From Saksenaea vasiformis B4078 (Eukaryota; Mucoromycota; Mucoromycetes; Mucorales; Saksenaeaceae): DNA of 64,000 bases. The notes under the pieces are model-generated. The model made no database searches. It worked only from the letters and a program-made list of their open reading frames with translations, and was not told the DNA's origin. Below are positions 22,027-34,164 of this stretch, piece after piece; positions within the stretch are counted from its first letter, which is position 1, and each line of letters begins with the position of its first letter. The translations under genes were made by a program, and so were the position numbers. The stretch is taken from assembly GCA_000697055.1 (NCBI GenBank), contig JNDT01002329.1, positions 224,874-288,873 of the forward strand, in the 5' to 3' direction.

Positions 22027-25000
22027 TTCATAGCTTCTGCGAGCGGCCAATCTCTTTATTTTACAACCAAAAGTCCAGATAACCTATCAAAAGACATGAG
22101 TTTCTCTTGCTTATAGTCACTCCCAGTACGCAACGGGGACGTTTCGTATGGGAAACGGACCCGAAGGATTCATGCGTCTCTTTAAACACTGCCACTTTAC
22201 GCGTTCCGATTGGTGCCTTGGGGAACCTATTACAATGGAGCAGCACAGTACACGTTCGACTTAGAAGTAAAGGTATCTGCTTCTCTACGCGAAGATCTAC
22301 TGCTTCTCACCGCAAGATTGAGGTGTCACAACATAAAGTAATATTTGTTATGACGCAAATGTGTATTCAAAATTCGGTATGCTTGTATCAGAAAGCAGCC
22401 TTAGACTTATCACGAGCAATGTGCTTCAGTCGCCTCCCTAAGGCATCTGAGCGGTGTGAGATAGGTATTCTTCATGATTAGATTAGCTTTCCCATATTTA
22501 GTCTGTGCTACGTCTGAGATTTGGCTTCAACGCTTAAGCGGCGGAGTTATTGGGCAACACAACGGTTCTTTCAACGTCTTTTTTGGTGTTCTGCCGTCAT
22601 CCAATATTCGAGAATGGAAGACAACCGTGAGAACTAAATATGCCAGGGCACCTTTTGCGGTATGTAAGAGCAATTGCACAGCATAGTGACAATTGGTGAG
22701 CGAAACTGGTGCAAAATGTAGTCGCCTTCCATGATGACCTTCACAAATTCAGAGTCTTAGCAAAGAATCCTCTCCGTGATCTTGACTAGGTAGGTCTGTC
22801 CCCGCATCTTAGAATATCTCTTATGTGCAGAGTCAATTTCGTGAAGCGTCAATTGGTCCTTTTCAGAAACCTTATTCCTTGTGATCGCTGTTTGATGTTA
22901 ATGTGCAAGTACGACGTGAATACTTCTATCGTATTCGTTGTGTCATTTTCACACTCGTATCTGTAATAAAAAGAAAGCATTGACTAATTTTTTTTCTCTT
23001 TAAGATCAACTCAATCCTTCTTCGCAATAAACCACCCCTCTGTTCTGTCTACCCCTGAAAGTAACGATGGTTTCACTGGTTATTGAACCCTTTACGCTAC
23101 ACTAAATAAATACCTACTACTTCTCATTGCCTGGAACATCGTCTGTCGCAGATGACAAGAAATACAGCACGATAAATCGCTGCACCATTATAAGCATTGA
23201 ATCAGTGTAAATCGGCTACTTTCCCAGCGTAAAGTTTGTTTGAAGCACATACCATGTTGTCCTATAGTGACGCAAGATTAGATGCAAGATCCGGTAAAAC
23301 CCAGTCCCGATTTCAGTCTAATGGAGCATAAGGAACTTCGGTATCAAGCCGACTTGTTAGTGGAATGGTGCGACTTATCAATACTAATGCCATTTTAACT
23401 TCAATAATTAAATTTACTTTTGGTCCAAGTTAAAGATGGCTGATGCAGCAACCGTGGCGTTCTACCAACGCGTCATTCGCAGGATTGGCGATTTACAAGT
23501 TCACCTTTGTGCGTACACACAATGTTATCTATTTATCAATGCTAATCTATCTGAGTATGGAGCTGTGCCACCGTTATTTGTCCAACGTCCAGGACACTAG
23601 TATACAGAAAATATCTGGCCTATACCTGACAAGTTGTTTGGTGATAATCTGTTGGAAAGTTCAACTAGCAAGTAAGGAGAACGTTCTAGTTCTTTAGGAC
23701 GTCCAAGTTTGCCCAGGCTCGCGTATGTACATGTTACACTTCATCACTTTCGAGAAGATATCCTTTCGGTCAAACAAGTTTTCCACTTCTGGCGAGATTT
23801 GTATCACCGGACGGCAACAATCATTTCGATCAATCATGTCTTGTTAGGGCACCAAAGACGATGAGATATTACCCATTATCTAGTTACCTTTTGAATTGGA
23901 AGATGATGCTCTATCTGCGAAACTTATGTATACCCGTCCAACAGTGCTTGTAATACTTTTCATTCACAGGCTTATAGAGACGAGATCTAAGCCATGAAAC
24001 GTCCATTTATCGAAGATGTGGAGACTAATCGGTTTGTGAGACTCTGTCACGAGCGTTTAAACAATGGAAAGTGGGTATTACATCAAATAGTTTCAATCAC
24101 AGGGGAGATGCGGGTGGCTGAGACTCAGAAAATAAGCAAAGTCTACGCAATATGTAATCTCATAGGCGCAGCGTAGAGAAAGGACAGGGAAAAAGGTTGC
24201 AAGGCAAGATCATTGGAAACCATCATAGAAAGTCCCTGCTTCAGCAGGAAGATGCGCCTATTCCCTTGAACTATCTTCATGCCCTACGCTCGGCTGCTGA
24301 GAGCAAATTCATCTGCGCTGATAGCGTTCTTCAAGGCTTATGACTTTCTGCTGATATATTACTTGGCTCTATTGATGTGCAGATAACTAAATTATCAAGT
24401 GAAAAACACGGCACACGTTCACAATTGGGGCACTGGATTAAAGAATTGGAAGAATTTGAGTCTTCATTCGGACGTTACGGGACTCGATGATTGCGTCCCG
24501 CATTAAAGATGCGCTGGCTTCAAGTCTTTTCTTTCCCACAAGCAGCAATCTTGATCCGTAAATCGTCATATGAGCGCCATGACGTTGCATATAGCCACCA
24601 CTTCCACAAGTCTCCAACCTAGTACCTAGCACCGCTGATATCTCAAGGTTTGCTTCCACATCTTTTCGCGTTTTCGGATGTCGTACAAATACTCCCTATT
24701 GGAAGCTGATACATCTCCCTGTCACCAATCATTCGAGCTCATTCGGTGATGGAAAGCAAAGCCAACCATGCGTGCCTTCCTTGCTAGAGTGACAACTATT
24801 TCAATACTATGAGTGGACATGCCATTAACATGCAAAATGATAAAAACAGTTCCGCTTCGTCGCAGAAGAGTGACACATGATGAAGATCGGTGCACACCTG
24901 TATGTACGTCGCTGGGAGGGGGAATTACTCAGGATACTTCGTCGGGACATTCCAGTTCCCTTAAATTCAAGCAACTGCTGATATCAACGCTACCCTTATT

Positions 25001-26735
25001 TCAAAAATGTATGTATTCTGGTAGATGGACGAGTAAATATCTTAGCGAGGTATCGAAACAATGGTTAATCTTTAAGTTGTTCTCGCCATATTTAAAATGG
25101 AATACTAATCAGGAGAATCTCGACAATAACCTGCCATCCACAAATAACTTTTAACTTGTCTCACTCGACTTAGACATTGCTGAGGCAGAACCAAATTCTA
25201 CAAGAGTCGATATCGCACCTGAATAATTATTTTGGTTTTCTATCGATATAGGGTGGCGGAGCTTCATGAAGCAATTGCTTCCGTGCAGAAGTCCTGGGTT
25301 AAGACTCATGCATATCGTTCAAACTGTAGAAGCGAGATACTTGAAGCAGGAAGGGGCGCAGCACCGATGGAATCGACCAGGCTGGATGGGCTGCTGAAAA
25401 GGTGTTCCAGCGCTGGGACGAATTAGATCGCATCAAATTTGCGGATAACGAAGTCAACATGCCTACAATAAACAGAAACAAATACTCATATGCCAGACGT
25501 TCACCACTAAGCGCTTCGGCGTAAAAAGTAGGGAGATGGAGGGTAGTATCAGCAGTGGAGCCACTGGATCCTGGAACAAACAGGGCCAGCAAACGTCCAT
25601 ATAACCGTACCAGATGCGATTTTGCATCATTCAGAAAAGGGAAGATAAAGTGATAGATGGTACAATTAGAAAGAACCACTTTGTGTCCTAGACAAATGAC
25701 TGCATCTATTTAAAAAAAAAAAGTGCTAACACGCGGTTCTGTGGTACAACGCTGTGGAAAATTCCCTCCAAGTGACTTACCAAAGCTAATCTTTAACTGA
25801 GTGCGAATCTCATATCATCCAACAAACATCAGAAATTTTTCTTGCCAGAAATTTTTGCAGTGGACTGCTCATCAGATCACCAATTAGCATATGCATTGAA
25901 ATCATTCGGTCTTTGAATGAGAAGGTTGGGGTTATGTTCCAAAAACCTATAAAAGCGGAGACAAATATTTGGTAACTTTGAGGGTACTCAAACTATGTGC
26001 GATCTTAACTGGTGTCCTGTTTGCGAAGAGGCAATCTCTTGCGAATCAGTAAGTGTGAAATGAAAAAAAAAATAGATTTATTAAATGTCTGTATAGCAAT
26101 CATTATACTGTTCTCACCAGTGTCTACAAAAAGATGCTCTCAACAAGAACCCGTTACTGGGTTACGATTTTCGGGACTTTCACACCTTTTTATGTTCTTC
26201 TCGAAGGGAGCGACAAAATATCCTTTCGAAGAAACCGACTGAAGATAAAGAGGAAGACATCATACCAACACCAGGATTGTCGCCAACCCTGTCGGATAAG
26301 GAAGATAGTCCGTTTCTAGGTCTACGTCAGGACGGCCCATGGCTAACCGAAGGCCTTCCTCCATTGGACTTGGGGAAGTCAGCATGCTATTACTGCGACT
26401 TGCAATTAACACATCCTAAAACCCAATCATCTCGCACCACACACGAATACAACCCCTCCCATCATATCAGTTCTTAATCTTTGTACATACCATTTTCACC
26501 ATTTTCACCATTTGATCTGGATATCGATATCGGTGTTTTATCACAAAAGCGGCCTTGCGCCAGCCGTCAATAAATACATGTCTATTTTTGCTAAAAGAAA
26601 TAACTGTACAAAATTCCAAAGTCTGCAAAGGCTATCCTCTGCGGTTGATACATGTCTTCTTCCAAGAAATAAAGTGATCATACACGGTATTGAGACGTCA
26701 TTTTACTAGTCTTATGTTACGCTTTTTTCTTTATT

Positions 26736-29140
26736 TTACATTTTCTTTTTCGGCGACATAATCGAACTCTTTAAGCAGTTATGTATGGTTATTCTCTGTA
26801 GAGATATGATTCTTTTTTCCGCTTTGTAATTTCCAAGGTCGCTTGCTTTTTTATAATACTCCATCGCTTTGTCTTGGTCTTTTTTAATTCCAACCCATCC
26901 ATTTCGGTACAAGTCTCCAATTCTCAATTGCGCAAATGATGATCCTTGATCAGCTGGCTTCGTATACCACTCAATCGCTTTGTTGCCGTCCTTCTTCACA
27001 CCATGTCCATGCTTGTACATATCACCAAGCTTCATATGTGCAGTCCAAGATCCTCGATCGGCCGCCTTATTGTACCATTCAATTGCTTCCTTGATGTCCG
27101 GATCCACACCATGTCCGTATCTGTAGATATCTCCAAGTCTGGTCTGTCCAATCCAAGATCCTTGATTGTCCGCCTTCTTATACCACTCAATCGCTTCCTT
27201 GATGTCCTCCTTCACCCCATCTCCTTTCCTGTACATACATCCAAGTTCCTCTTGCGCATCTACAAGTCCTTGATTTCCCGCTTTCCTGTACCACTTGATC
27301 GCCTCGTTTTTGTCGACAACCACGCCCTTTCCGTCGCGGTACATACATCCAAGTCTGTATTGTGCGTCCTCATTTCCTTGTTCAGCCGCATTCTTGCACC
27401 ATTTGAAAGCTTTGGAGTACATCTTTTCTGCTGTTTCCCTATCTTCTGTCACACCGTCCCCTGAGGAATACATATCTCCAAGATTGTATTGTCCAATTCC
27501 ATGTCCCTGATCTGTTGCTTTTCGGTACCATTCAAGTGCTTTCTTGTTGTCTCGACCTACACCGCGCACACGATAGTACATATCTCCAAGTTTGCTTTGC
27601 GCATCAGCGTTTCCTTGATATGCCGCCTTACTGTACCATTCAACTGCTTGAAGGTAATCTCGCCTTACACCTCGTCCATATCTGTGCATATCTCCTAGTC
27701 TGATTTGCGCCTCGCTAATTGCCTGATCAGATGCCTTTCTATACAATGCGATTGCTTTGGTATAGTCTTTGTTCACACCTATTCCATAGTAGTATTTCTC
27801 GCCAAGCTTGAACTGCTCCCATCCATCGTTTCGATCAACCAGATCTTCGTATGAGCTACTATATTTTTTGCCATCTCTGTCTACGTGGTGTTCTTCTCCG
27901 CTTCCTTCACCAAGAGGTTCCCCCTCCATATCAGACTCGTTGGTACTGCTATCTTCATTGGAGTCCTCCTCGCTGAATATATCTTTTTCAGGCTCATTCT
28001 GACCGATCTCTTGGCCATAATCTATCGCTCTGTTGATGCCTTGGTCCAAAACTCGCGACCAACTCATATCTTCGGTCTTGTCACGCATGCTTTCTTTGGT
28101 TTCGGCAGACTTTGTGAAGACTTCTGCGGGTGTCATTCCCATCGCATGTCGAACCTCATTATAGAGAGGTGCTTTATTGTAAACCTCCTTCACTTGAAGT
28201 TGTTCATCACCAAGGATCTCATAAATTGGCTTCATGTCTTTGAACTGGATAATTGCTGGTTCGGACTTGGTAGTTTCTTTCCAGTCTTCTCGTCCTTTCT
28301 CGAAAAATAATTCGGAATCGCCGCCTGTCGATTTTTCTTTAGAAACTGCAACAGTTGTGCGATGAAAAATACCTAGAACTTTCCAGTGTCTGCGATTTTT
28401 AATTGAATTTGTAGTGTTGAGTGCTATATCATCACTGGATCGGGTTGTTGTACGTCTATTAGCCACTTCACCCTTGCTTCCGTCCTGTACTTTCAAATGC
28501 TCTTCCTTACGAGCCAGTAAACCACCTAACATAAGGAGACTGTTAGTTTATAGTACTTATTTGCCAACTGCAATACCAATCAATATCCTTGACGGGTAGT
28601 AATATCCAAACCGTTCAAATACAAGTTGTAATGCTTCGTACTGCTTCCTATCGGTATCTTCCTTCAGAGCATCTTGTACAGCTCTTTTGAAAGCAGCAGT
28701 AGCCTTAAGGACCTCAGGAGATAGACACACCTGACGCAAACTTTATCAGTTGAACCATTCACATGCACTTGTCAAACCCTTACTTCTCCCCAGGAAATAT
28801 AAGAAACAGAGTACTCCGCTCTATCATTTTCAAACGGATATCTATCCTTTTTACGTGGATAACAGCTTCTGCCAGCCGCAATGTCGTATGCAGATATTTT
28901 AGAGGTCCGATCATGGAAACTGTTGTCAAGTAATAATTCATCCATGAGATTATCCGCTTCAATGGTTTTGGTGCATGTATTTTCCACTAATGCCTTGTCG
29001 CAAGAATGTTCACGAATAAGCCTTTTCATATTTTCCCTTCCTTGTTCAATTTCTATTGCAGAGTACTCGGCGATATATCCGTCATAGTGACGGCCGCGCG
29101 TGCAGTTGTTGAAAACGTCGAACGTTAAGAATCTGAGGAA
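26736..29140 (-). CDS. Sel1-repeat protein with N-terminal MACPF-like region (5' end incomplete)
   Basis: Three exons can be joined in frame: 29140-28784, 28730-28577 and 28525-26736, giving at least 766 residues. The C-terminal 330 residues are nine Sel1-type repeats with signatures such as AQIRLGDMHRYGRGV and AQYRLGCMYRDGKGV, a solenoid used for protein contacts, as in SEL1L/Hrd3 and chitin synthase activators. The middle is acidic and Ser-rich. The N-terminal part, including ERFGYYYPSRILIGGLL across the second junction, resembles MACPF-domain proteins expanded in Mucoromycota; that link is from memory and moderate. Coding-like stretches further upstream on minus (29262-29179 with NEFVQHKKEF; 29661-29434 with EDITLWAPNKHCDTKCFKC) are probably earlier exons, but I could not fix their splice sites, so the true start is unknown. 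Confidence 0.72.
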
Positions 29141-31264
29141 CTGTTGAACGTATTAGATAAGCATATTTTAAAACAAAGTTCGCCTCCTCACGTTGGGTCT
29201 TAAATTCTTTTTTGTGTTGTACGAATTCATTGAAAGCAAAGAGAAGATAATCTGCGGATAAACATCTCTATCAGCTTAAATACTCGTAGTGGTGCGTAAA
29301 CTGATGCTAAGCTGCACCCGAGCCCATCATAACAACATAAGCATCGCTAGGCTTTCAATGTCATGGATGTGGAAATGGTATCTGCTTCTTCTTCCCTTTT
29401 AGAACTAGCTACAGATTACCTTAATTACTTTTGTTTGTAAGGATTAATGCTTATTATGGTGCCACTAGTCCTCGATAGGTATTTTTCTGTATGGCTATAT
29501 GGAGATGCGCATTTGAAACACTTCGTGTCGCAATGTTTGTTTGGCGCCCACAATGTTATATCTTCAACAACATGTTTCAGATAGAGAGAGAATCCGACGT
29601 TGACTATTTGATATTCATGATATAAATATTGAACAAGGATAGTTCGAAGCAAAAACTGCATACATACCCAAGACTAACAACAATTGCAGCGCGAGACTTT
29701 AAACACTGATGAGTTACTTGGGGAAAGTTGCTAGACTATAATCAAGCTGTTTCTGATGTAATAACTAGACCAATCTCTTCACCATTTGTTCCATTTTCTG
29801 TCTTTTCGTATGAGATTTTGACTTCTATGTCAAGGCGTTCGCCATTCGTGCTGTCAGTTCCTTTGTTATTCTCGATGTTGCCCGCGTTGCACACACTATT
29901 GACGTTGTCGTTGCCGCTAGCACTGTACAGCTTGCTTTCATTATTATCATTGTTTCAGATGCCTTCTCTTTATTGTGAGTTGTGACAACGCTATAATCAT
30001 CATTCTCAAAGATACGCCGTTCTTACTCGGGAAAATCTACTAATTCAATTTATTGTAAGCCGAGGCTTTCTTCATTATCTCGAACATGTGGCCATGCAAA
30101 GAAGATAAACTTTCTGTTTCCTGATTCCTCTAGTTTGTCGGGAGTCTATGGGTTCCCTACAACGGCGGAAGATTATTGTGCTCCTTTATTTATTACCAGA
30201 TACTTTTTCTAATCTTTCATTAACATAAAACAAATGCCAAGGTGCCCGCGCACGCTTTAGATATGCACGTGGGATTATACATTCCTCTAATTTGGTAACG
30301 AGTATCGGATGTATGTCTTTATGACTTTACCATACTATTTGAGCTTGTTGCCGAAGGCTGTGTTCACGTTTGTATGCGACAACTAAGCCATTACAAATCG
30401 ATTCCGCACGCCTTGCTTATGCTTTGATGTTTGTACTCTTTGATTAGGTCTTTGTAGGGACTCCATGGAAGTTGCTTATTACGCATTGTTTCTTTCTGAA
30501 TTTCTTTGTCCATGATGTACACCAAATGGCTTTTTTTTCTACAGTGTTAGCGGACGACGAGGATAAAAATGTTGCCAGCTCCTCGTACTCACGAATTGCA
30601 AGCAATTACGCATTGATATTTGTTTGTTCTCTAATCACCTCCGCCACTTAAGCGCTTTATCATCCTTTTGTAAAATATCTTTATGCTTTGTCATAAGTGC
30701 TCAAATGTCCTCAATGATTCGTATACGCTACCCAATGTTACATCTTGATTTCCTTTTCGAAATCGTACCGCAATCTAGTAGTAGCGGTTTTGATATGAGC
30801 GAGCGGATAAAGTCGGTGTCCGATGTAAACAGAAAGAAAGAACTTCGATTTTGGTTTCGTTCTGTTACGCGTAAATGTTGACTGTCAGTCGACCCCGCAC
30901 CGACGTTTTGTCAGTTTGAACACTTATGGCCAAATGGTGTAATGTTGTTTGACGATGCTGAGGAGTGATTTACAGAAAATTCATAGCTTGTGGTGTGAAG
31001 CTATGTAAAGTCCAAAAAATAATGCTAAGAAGCATTATACCTAGTGAATCCAGCCCTTACTAATCCAGGCGCGTTTTGTCGCCCGAAACTGCCTAAACTT
31101 ATTGAATGAGATGAAACAAAATCATGCAAGTTCCTGAATGAAAGATAATAGTTATTTGTTACTATGCCATAGTCATCCAATATATCACTGTAGATGTCTA
31201 CCATTGCAGAGATGCTTTGGATATCAATTTCCCGCCATGTACATGGCCGCCTTTAGGACAATAT
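29141..31264. other. Upstream region of the Sel1 gene and gene-free DNA
   Basis: Up to about 29700 it probably contains unresolved 5' exons of the Sel1-repeat gene. From 29700 to 31264 no gene can be supported; small open frames at 29728-29985 and 30624-30881 show no motif. Confidence 0.4.
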
Positions 31265-31540
31265 GCCCTTTTTAGACAAACAAGGAGGATGTTCGTGTGT
31301 CTCGGGATGTCCGAAAGTTGAATGAATGCTGCGTGTTCGTGCATCACACATCATTTCTTTCACAAAAACCTTTCTAGATAAAACGAGTGCATCCTCTTTA
31401 GCAGTGATTTTACTATCGTATGACAGCGATCATTTCTATCGACTGCATTTCTTCGAACACTGGCGGTTGCTCGGACATTGCATATTTATTCGTCATCTTT
31501 CGAATCACACATTTACAAAATTTCTGAACATTCGCCCAAG
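31265..31540 (+). repeat. Dispersed repeat, copy 2 (homologous to minus strand 1035-1275)
   Basis: Aligns along its length with the reverse complement of 1035-1275. The decayed open frames also align (KTSASSLAVILLSYDSDHF here, KTSVFSLETFVLLYSSDHF there). A weaker third relative at 39215-39420 shares the 16-mer CGTGCATCACACATCA. It abuts zinc-finger copy A. Confidence 0.6.
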
Positions 31541-31564
31541 TGACTAACTTTTGATGCAGGTTCA

Positions 31565-32130
31565 GTATTGCCTTGCATGCGAAGCTCTTGTTGCAGCCGT
31601 CGCAACGGGCACTTGCATGGCTTTTTGCCCGTGTAAATACATCTAGAAAAATTACTCATTGTGCATTACTTGTTAGAACCCCTCCTCGAAGGTCTGATTT
31701 CTCCGCATTATCCTATTTGCTGATGCTGTTACCAACCCATGTCGCGCAAAGGAGCTGCTATCACGAAAGCTCTTATTGCAGTCTTTGTGTTCGCAAATGT
31801 AAGGCCACTCACCTGAATGCGTTCTCGCATGAACTTTGAGCGTTGATCGCTACCATGTTGTTGTTACGATGAAGACATAATCTCTCCTATGCATGTGAAT
31901 GGAATTCTTTATACATACATGCTCTTTACATACAAATAAGCCTTCATTTGTGTGAATTAAAAGACGTCTAGCCAGATGTGAGCCGCCGCGTTCACATTTT
32001 TGTGGGTGTGACAGTATATTTGTCCGAGTTTACTATAAACTTACCAAAGCAATTTGGCCATGACCCCATCGTACACTTGCGGGCGAAGTATCGAAGAATA
32101 AAAGTAAGAGAAGTGAGAGGTCAGCAAAAC
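31565..32130 (-). pseudogene. C2H2 zinc-finger gene copy A (decayed)
   Basis: A homologue of the gene at 33058-34164 in the same orientation. Finger 1 starts RKCTMGS but its second zinc cysteine reads Trp (TGC to TGG), and an intron donor GTAAGT follows. Finger 2 keeps CKEHVC and finger 3 keeps [15 protein letters not shown]. The last exon carries an extra base relative to copy B just after the GKKP linker, shifting the frame before the final finger. Most likely a pseudogene. Confidence 0.7.
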
Positions 32131-33057
32131 GCAGACGGCCCTTATTGGATAAAATTACTTCTCCTTTTATAACAAAATCATGTACGTATGAATGCTAACA
32201 GAGTAGACTATATTTCTATGGCTCTATGAAAAGATATAAATCTTGTTACTAAGATCTTCTTCATATGACGTTCATCGCCGTCGGATCATAGAAAATCGGA
32301 TAGTTGCATTGCATACAGCAATAGAGCAGAATTGGTCTTGTTGCTAATAAGGAAATCTTCAAAATTCTCCCCATGTGCTCGAGATGTTTTCCTAGTAGGA
32401 AATGCCCTTCTATGGTTCGCATGTGTCGCGGAATGGGAAGAAACATGCGTATTCCGCTAAGCTTAAGCTTAAACCTAAAAACAGCGCAGACTTGAAGTTG
32501 AACGCTTATCTAAAAATTTCTATCAAACGTGATCTAGAGCTACGCAGGAGTGTGGAGAACCTCATTTATTGCTACAGTATCAACATTGAGAATCCCAGCG
32601 AATGGTTGCACGAGTCACAACCACTACTAAATTCTTGGTTCTGGTCACAGGGCGGATCACAGCAAATACCTCAGGTATTTCGTGGTATCGTGCTGGCCAG
32701 GACATAAACTACGCTGGGTATTTGAAGTGTCTAAGTTCGCACGCGGGCCGGACCATGAAGGTGGGCAGCGGTCCTGTTGTTGTCCATACATGCTCAGTCT
32801 AAGCTTAACAGATGAAGAGTCATACGTGTAAGTCGTATCTTTATAACGTTTCTTATGTTGTTTCCGTGGGTCGGTGAGTTTCTATAAAAGGCCGAAAATT
32901 CAAAACGGGCCAACACCGGCTGTTACAGTGCTTTGACATAAAGCAGTTTAATCAGCTTAGACACGTAAATGTTCAAACAAAGGAAAGTCGCATATAAGTA
33001 GATACATAAAGGGATCCCGTAGTAAAGTGCATAGAAAGGAAGAGTAGCAACAGCAGG
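32131..33057. other. Gene-free gap between zinc-finger copies
   Basis: Only short open frames without motifs (for example 32402-32707). The right end (33059-33105) is an A/G-rich run that becomes the Phe-rich tail of the neighbouring reading frame. Confidence 0.4.
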
Positions 33058-34164
33058 TCATAAAAAAGGATAAAAAAGGATAAAAAAGATAAAAAAGAAA
33101 AAGGAAAACATAACAGTACACATCGGTTGCAAATAAAAAGAGTAAGTCAAATAAAAACGAACAATGGGGAATGCATGAAGGAACGAATAATGACACTGAA
33201 AGATGGGTATGTAGTGGTAACCGCCTGTGCGCAAATTGGCTCCAATGTCAGCATTGGTTTTGAAAAGAATAGCGGGGATAAGCGGTCGTGAATGCGAAAA
33301 ACAATGATAGCAAGACAATGGGACGTTGACAGGTGGTAGCTGCAAAGTCTCTCGGTAGGCTTGCTTTGTCAATAGCGCCACGAAGTTTACGCCTTCATAC
33401 GTGTAAGTAGAGTTTGCTTCTACAGATGAATTCATGTAATACGAAGTGTCTGGTGAATGAAGTGAAGATTCAGGAGTCGATGGGTCGGACAATGGTGAGT
33501 CGGGGCCAATTTCATCTCGTTTTGATTGCGCTGCAGTGCGGTATTTCTCCTGAATTTCGTTACATGGGCGCCATTGGAGCAACGTGCGCTTTAGGGACAA
33601 TCCATGTGCGGACGAACTCTTATTGCAGCCGTCGTAACGGGATTTGTATGGCTTTTTGCCCGTGTGGACACGTCTAGAAGGATCAGACATTGCACGTTAC
33701 TTGTTAGAAGGCTGCTATGGAAGGCATTAACTTATTCTGGATCTGTCCTATTTACTAGTACTTACTTTACCTGTGCCGCACCAAGGAACTGATATTGCCG
33801 AAGCTTTTACTGCAGCCTTTGTATTCGCAAACTTGGGGACGCTCTCCTGAATGCGTTCTCGCATGAACTTTGAGTGCTGATCGCTATCATGGTGTTACTA
33901 TCAAGATGTAATTTTTCTATGTACCTGAGTGAAACTCTTTCCACATCCAGGTCCTTGACACATGAAGGGACGTTCGTTCGTGTGGATTCGAAGATGTCTA
34001 GCCAGATCTGAGCGCCGGCCTTCATGTTGCATGAATACGATAGAACATTTGTTCGAATCTAATATAGACTTATCAAAGGCTTTTAAGCACGACCCAATCG
34101 TACACTTACGAGGCCTGCTTTGGCTTTGTTGAGGCTCGGCATTGAGTAACTCAATGACCTCCAT
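33058..34164 (-). CDS. C2H2 zinc-finger protein, copy B (best preserved; splice donor lost)
   Basis: Probable DNA-binding transcription factor. Exons: 34164-33925, 33893-33781, 33673-33058, in frame; 322 residues as written. Paralogue C has a further 54-nt intron inside finger 1 (donor TTTG|GTAAGT). Here that donor reads TTTG|ATAAGT, changed at plus position 34073. Since the 54 nt are a multiple of three without stops, retention adds 18 residues between the CTIGSC cysteines and the RHLRIH histidines of finger 1. Fingers 2 (CQGPGC...) and 3 (CEYKGC...RHRRVH) keep all four ligands; finger 4 has lost its first cysteine (YKSRYDGC). The C-terminal tail ends in a Phe-rich stretch encoded by an AAAAAAGGAT-type repeat, so the true end is doubtful. 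It is unclear whether the gene still works. Confidence 0.6.
34073..34073 (-). other. Mutated splice donor (GT to AT) in copy B
   Basis: Plus-strand T here replaces the C found at the equivalent place in copy C (36879) and copy D. On the coding strand the donor GTAAGT becomes ATAAGT. The intron after it is otherwise almost identical in the copies. Confidence 0.75.

Larger units (their letters stand above)
19446..26735. other. 7.3-kb gene-poor region with repeat debris
   Basis: No complete gene is supported. Contents worth noting are dispersed-repeat fragments at 21735-21790 and 21865-21955, and a GC-rich hairpin at 21989-22026. At 25232-25526 (plus) there is a broken coding-like stretch readable only with a frame change; its pieces include YRVAELHEAIASVQKSW and AAEKVFQRWDELDRIKFA. 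Open frames at 20524-20796, 22107-22481 and 24813-25154 have no recognisable motifs. Confidence 0.5.

Noticed and set aside
22107..22686. Two adjacent plus-strand open frames
   Set aside because: No recognisable motif, no splice logic joining them, and composition like the surrounding decayed DNA.
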